NCBI GenBank assembly: GCA_003601725.1
Contig: PIYJ01000015.1
Location: 1-18,878, forward strand
Length of the DNA: 18,878 nt
From: Candidatus Bathyarchaeota archaeon
GTDB taxonomy: Archaea; Thermoproteota; Bathyarchaeia; Bathyarchaeales; DTEX01
Reading direction: 5' to 3'
Under the pieces are notes generated by a model. The model was given only the letters and a program-made list of their open reading frames with translations. It made no database searches and had not been told where the DNA came from. Of the stretch, positions 15,739 to 18,878 are shown in pieces (the first letter of the stretch is position 1; the number at the start of each line of letters is the position of its first letter). The position numbers and the translations under genes are program-made.

Positions 15739-17396
15739 ATGGCGTATCTCGCACAAACTCAGTCAGGTCAACCTATACTTATCCTTAAGGAGGGAACCTC
15801 TAGAAGCAGAGGAAGAGAAGCACAGAGAAACAATATTATGGCTGCGCGGGTCATTGCCGAGGCGATAAGATCAACGTTGGGTCCACGCGGCATGGATAAG
15901 ATGCTTGTTGACAGTCTAGGAGACATCACAATAACGAATGATGGAGCAGCGATATTGGATGAGATTGACGTTGAGCATCCAGCGGCTAAGATGATGGTTG
16001 AAGTCGCCAAAACCCAAGACGACATGGTGGGAGACGGAACAACAACATCAGTCGTCTTAGCCGGCGAGTTACTTAAAAAGGCAGAGGAGCTGCTGGATCA
16101 GAATATTCACCCAACTATAATAGTCAGCGGATACAGAAAGGCCGCTAAGAAGGCAATGGAGGTTCTGGAGAAAATCGGTGTGACCGTTGATCTTGATGAC
16201 AAAGAGACGCTTAAGAAGGTCGCGATAACTTCGATGGGAAGCAAGGCGGTCGGCACTGCTAGAGAGCATTTAGCGGAGATAGCGATTGATGCTGTGAAGC
16301 AGATAGCTGAGAAACGTGGAGACCGCTGGGTTGCTGACGTTGACAATGTGCAGATAATCAAGAAAGAGGGCAAGAGCCTTCATGACACTGAGCTTGTCAG
16401 AGGCGTCATCCTTGATAAGGAAGTTGTTCATTCGGGTATGCCGAAGCGTGTGGAGAACGCTAAGATTGCACTGCTGAACTGCCCATTAGAGGTTGAAAAG
16501 ACAGAGTTCAGCGCAGAGATCAGAATCCGCGACCCATCACAGATGAAGGCCTTCCTAGATCAGGAGACATCGATGCTCAAAGAGATGGTTGAGAAGATAA
16601 AGAAGGTCGGTGCGAATGTGCTTATCTGTCAGAAGGGCATTGATGATATGGCTCAGCACTTCCTCGCGAAGGAGGGCATATTAGCCGTTCGCAGAGCCAA
16701 AGAGTCAGACATGGAGAAGCTGTCCAGAGCTACTGGTGGTCGTATTGTGACTAATATTGAGGATTTGAAGAGTGAGGATCTTGGGTTCGCTGAGCTTGTT
16801 GAGGAGCGGAAGATCGGCGATGGATGGTCTTCATCGAAGGCTGCAAAGATCCGAAGTCAGTATCGGTTCTCATCCGCGCTGGCCTTGAGAGAATGGTCGA
16901 CGAAGCTGAAAGGGCAATGCATGATGCTTTGTCGGTCGTAGCTGACGTATTTGAAAAGAACAAGATCGTTGTGGGCGGAGGAGCAGTAGAAGCTGAGGTT
17001 GCCAAGGAGCTTCGTAAATACGCCGTTCAAGTCGGTGGAAGAGAACAGCTGGCCATCGAGGCATTCGCTGAGGCAGTGGAGACTATTCCGAAAACTCTAG
17101 CTGAGAACGCTGGCCTTGAACAGATCGATATAATGGTTGAGCTAAGGTCAGCTCATGAGAAGGCTGACGGTCACTTGATGGGCGTGGATGTCTTTGAAGG
17201 CAAGGTCGCCAACCTCTGGGATAAGGGAGTTATCGAGCCGCTGAGTGTGAAGGAGCAGGCTATAAAGTCCGCTGCCGAAGCAGCTGCCATGATATTGAGA
17301 ATCGATGATGTCATAGCTGCGTCGAAGCCTGAAGAAGAGAAAGGCAAAGGCCCAGAAGGCGGCGGAGAAGAAGAAAGCGAGTCAGAATTTGACTAA
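15739..17396 (+). CDS. thsA: Thermosome (group II chaperonin) subunit, frameshifted near 16816-16824
   Basis: The thermosome is the archaeal ATP-dependent protein-folding chaperonin, assembling into double-ring cages in the cytosol. Hallmarks here are GPRGMDKMLVDSLGD, TITNDGAAIL, the ATPase motif GDGTTTSVVLAGEL and GGGAVEAEVAKEL. The first frame runs from ATG 15739 through LVEERKIGD and then degenerates, stopping at 16941. The homologous sequence resumes in another frame at ATG 16824 as MVFIEGCKDPKSVSVLIRAG. One missing base around GGCGATGG^ATGG explains the break; restoring it gives KIGDGMVFIEGCKDP and a protein of about 552 residues, normal for the family. The C-terminus is acidic and Gly/Glu-rich (GPEGGGEEESESEFD), not a GGM repeat. 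GAGGT shortly before the ATG acts as Shine-Dalgarno. The alpha/beta subunit type is not decided. Confidence 0.92.
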
Positions 17397-17408
17397 GAAC
17401 GCCTCCTA

Positions 17409-17427
17409 AACTTTTATTTATTTTTAC
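17409..17427 (+). terminator. Poly-T terminator after the thermosome gene
   Basis: A T-rich tract (CTTTTATTTATTTTT) begins about 15 bases after the thermosome stop codon and is consistent with archaeal U-tract termination. No hairpin precedes it. Confidence 0.35.
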
Positions 17428-17602
17428 AGTATCGATTCTTTGCATCGGATTTTGGGATTCTTCTCTTGGGTTTTCTGTAGTCTTCTTGAATGATGCTGGT
17501 AGCTGCTTCTGAAATGTGAATGCACATAGGCTATGTTGAATCATCTTTGGGCAATGTTTTTAATCGATTCGTCTCTCTGTATTTTCGGATGGTAAGGGGA
17601 TA

Positions 17603-18604
17603 ATGGCTGAAAGGGGAGTATTCAACTTAATTGTTTGTCCCTCATCTGAGAAGAATCCGAGAAACACAGAGGCAGATATAATAGAGCTAAAGGATGGGCG
17701 TCTCCTTTTGGGATGGACTGAATTCTACTATTACGGCGGAAGCGATTTTTCTCCTGCAAGGATCGCTGGAAAGATCTCTGAGGATAAAGGTCGGAGCTGG
17801 GGTGAGCCGTTCACAATACAGGAGAATATCGGCGTCATGAATGTTATGGAAGCTGATTTCCTCAGGCTGAAAAGCGGGGAAATAGCATTCTTCTTCTGTG
17901 TAAAAAATTCAGGATTTGATTGTCACCCGTACATGAGGAAGTCCTTTGATGAAGGAAAATCTTGGAGCGAGATCGTTCCAATAGCGAAGTTTCACCCGGG
18001 ATACTTCACACTTAACAATGACCGAGCAATACAGCTCTCAGATGGGAGAATTCTTCTTCCAGCCGCTTTCGTTCCAAACATTTATATAAGCTCCAAGCTC
18101 GTCTCGCTGTGTTTTTATTCTGATGATAATGGCCGAACATGGTATAGGAGTAGGGATGAAGTTTCGTTATTGCCCGATTCGACGGCTGAGGAGCCAGGGG
18201 TCATCGAACTTGAAGATGGAAGAGTCATGATGTGGATGAGGACAAGCCTGGGCTACGTTTACAGAGCCTATTCTCTTGACGGCGGTGAAACCTGGTCTAA
18301 GCCTGAATCGATGGGAATAGTCTCACCTCGGTCACCGCAGACGATAAAGCGTATCCCTAAGACTGGAGATTTGCTTATGATTTGGAATCATACTGCTGGT
18401 CCGAGAAGGGTTCCCCTAACTGCGGCAATTTCATGCGATGAGGGGCAGACTTGGGGGAACTTCAAAAATTTAGAGGCGGATGAGCATCAGACCTATGCGT
18501 ATCCAAGCGTCACCTTCGTTGGTGATGAAGCGTTGATAACGTATTATTGTGACCATCGTTCTTTGAAATTGAAGATAATACCTGTAGACTGGTTCTATGA
18601 GTAA
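17603..18604 (+). CDS. Sialidase-like BNR/Asp-box beta-propeller protein
   Basis: The 333-residue protein contains five Asp boxes (S-x-D-x-G-x-T/S-W) at residues 59-66 (SEDKGRSW), 114-121 (SFDEGKSW), 173-180 (SDDNGRTW), 224-231 (SLDGGETW) and 277-284 (SCDEGQTW), the mark of six-bladed sialidase-type propellers. Other family blocks are EADIIELKDGRLLLGW near the N-terminus and PGVIELEDGRVMMWMRTS. It may hydrolyse or bind sialic-acid-like or other sugar residues, but the classical Arg triad cannot be assigned and the N-terminal RIP motif is absent, so a different glycosidase activity is possible. There is no signal peptide, so it should act in the cytoplasm, perhaps on imported oligosaccharides. 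AAGGGGA (17594-17600) is a Shine-Dalgarno close before ATG 17603. Confidence 0.85.
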   Translation: MAERGVFNLIVCPSSEKNPRNTEADIIELKDGRLLLGWTEFYYYGGSDFSPARIAGKISEDKGRSWGEPFTIQENIGVMNVMEADFLRLKSGEIAFFFCVKNSGFDCHPYMRKSFDEGKSWSEIVPIAKFHPGYFTLNNDRAIQLSDGRILLPAAFVPNIYISSKLVSLCFYSDDNGRTWYRSRDEVSLLPDSTAEEPGVIELEDGRVMMWMRTSLGYVYRAYSLDGGETWSKPESMGIVSPRSPQTIKRIPKTGDLLMIWNHTAGPRRVPLTAAISCDEGQTWGNFKNLEADEHQTYAYPSVTFVGDEALITYYCDHRSLKLKIIPVDWFYE

Positions 18605-18710
18605 GACCATTCGGGATTTGCATTTGTTTATCGCTGAAAAATTTTTCTTCGTGTGATCTTTTGTTTTCTTTCCGCCTTTTATGTTCTAAGCCCGTTTCTT
18701 TTGTATCAAG

Positions 18711-18794
18711 TGGCCTGAAATGTCTAAAAGTGTCTCAGAATGGCCCGAAATGGCTCTTTCTGTCTTTTTCTGTCTCAGAATGTCTCCTGTCTCC
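18711..18794. repeat. 10-bp tandem repeat array, TGKCY-initial units
   Basis: Seven consecutive 10-base units follow one another without spacers: TGGCCTGAAA, TGTCTAAAAG, TGTCTCAGAA, TGGCCCGAAA, TGGCTCTTTC, TGTCTTTTTC, TGTCTCAGAA. A shorter doublet TGTCTCC-TGTCTCC ends the array. Every unit begins TG(G/T)C; units 3 and 7 are identical, and units 1 and 4 differ by one base. The rest of 18605-18710 is T-rich and probably the terminator region of the propeller gene. Confidence 0.7.
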
Positions 18795-18878
18795 TATTTA
18801 ATCCGTATCCTAAGAAGGTTAAGGTGTGGCGGGTATTCAAGATGTGGAACGGTGGAGGAATTGATATAGTGTCACTAA
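18740..18878 (+). CDS. Possible 5' end of a gene running off the right edge (uncertain)
   Basis: One plus-strand frame stays open from 18728 to the end of the window. Its last part reads NPYPKKVKVWRVFKMWNGGG, then IDIVSL, which has a protein-like composition. Candidate starts are ATG 18740 (inside the decamer array), GTG 18824 and ATG 18842; no Shine-Dalgarno decides among them. A competing frame from ATG 18720 (MSKSVSEWPEMALSV) ends at 18869. With so little sequence I cannot assign a family. Confidence 0.25.
   Translation, partial: MARNGSFCLFLSQNVSCLLFNPYPKKVKVWRVFKMWNGGGIDIVSL

Noticed and set aside
18711..18794. Short CRISPR array
   Set aside because: The repeats are contiguous 10-base units with no spacers, much shorter than CRISPR repeats, and there are no cas genes.

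Overview
The window looks like a chromosomal segment of an archaeon, most likely a Thermoproteota (TACK) lineage such as Bathyarchaeia. The evidence is a group II chaperonin (thermosome) gene, an archaeal Sm protein with a C-terminal extension, a TrmB-type regulator, a PAC2-family proteasome-assembly protein, a small archaeal DUF2095-like protein, and archaeal TATA boxes about 25-35 bases upstream of several starts. Several genes start with TTG or GTG, and GGTGAT is the recurring Shine-Dalgarno core. The species call is inference. No rRNA, tRNA, CRISPR array or insertion sequence was found.

Layout. The left edge holds the first 18 codons of purB (minus strand), divergent from a histone-deacetylase-family gene (plus) that carries a frameshift. 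A 2x[4Fe-4S] ferredoxin (minus) follows, then a gene-poor stretch with one possible small ORF. Next come a TrmB-like regulator and a membrane-anchored coiled-coil protein (both minus), a stand-alone pyruvate-kinase C-terminal-domain protein (plus), a DUF2095-like protein (minus), a GH4 glycosidase with a CHGV motif (minus) and a secreted, sequon-rich helical protein (minus). The middle has a decayed CDF metal transporter, a WrbA-like flavodoxin, a GlmU/ST0452-like sugar nucleotidyltransferase and SmAP3 (all plus). The right part has a second GH4 enzyme with a CHSV motif and PAC2 (minus), a xylose-isomerase-like TIM-barrel protein (plus), a winged-helix regulator (minus) divergent from the frameshifted thermosome gene (plus), and an Asp-box propeller of the sialidase-like superfamily (plus). 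The right edge holds a 10-bp tandem array and perhaps the start of another gene.

Functional themes. Two GH4 enzymes, a TIM-barrel sugar isomerase/epimerase, a sialidase-like propeller and a TrmB regulator suggest intracellular breakdown of uronic-acid or galactose-type oligosaccharides. The genes are interspersed with housekeeping genes and do not form one operon. The second theme is protein and RNA homeostasis: thermosome with a divergent regulator, PAC2 and SmAP3.

The least expected feature is the number of reading-frame breaks. The HDAC gene has one extra base, the thermosome gene lacks one base, and the CDF gene has two extra bases, an internal deletion of the middle membrane helices and replaced metal ligands. 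The CDF gene is a convincing pseudogene. The HDAC and thermosome breaks may be sequencing errors. I do not see a clear previously undescribed multi-gene system. The most distinctive candidates are the thermosome/regulator promoter architecture, the acetyltransferase lacking its catalytic histidine, and the terminal decamer array.
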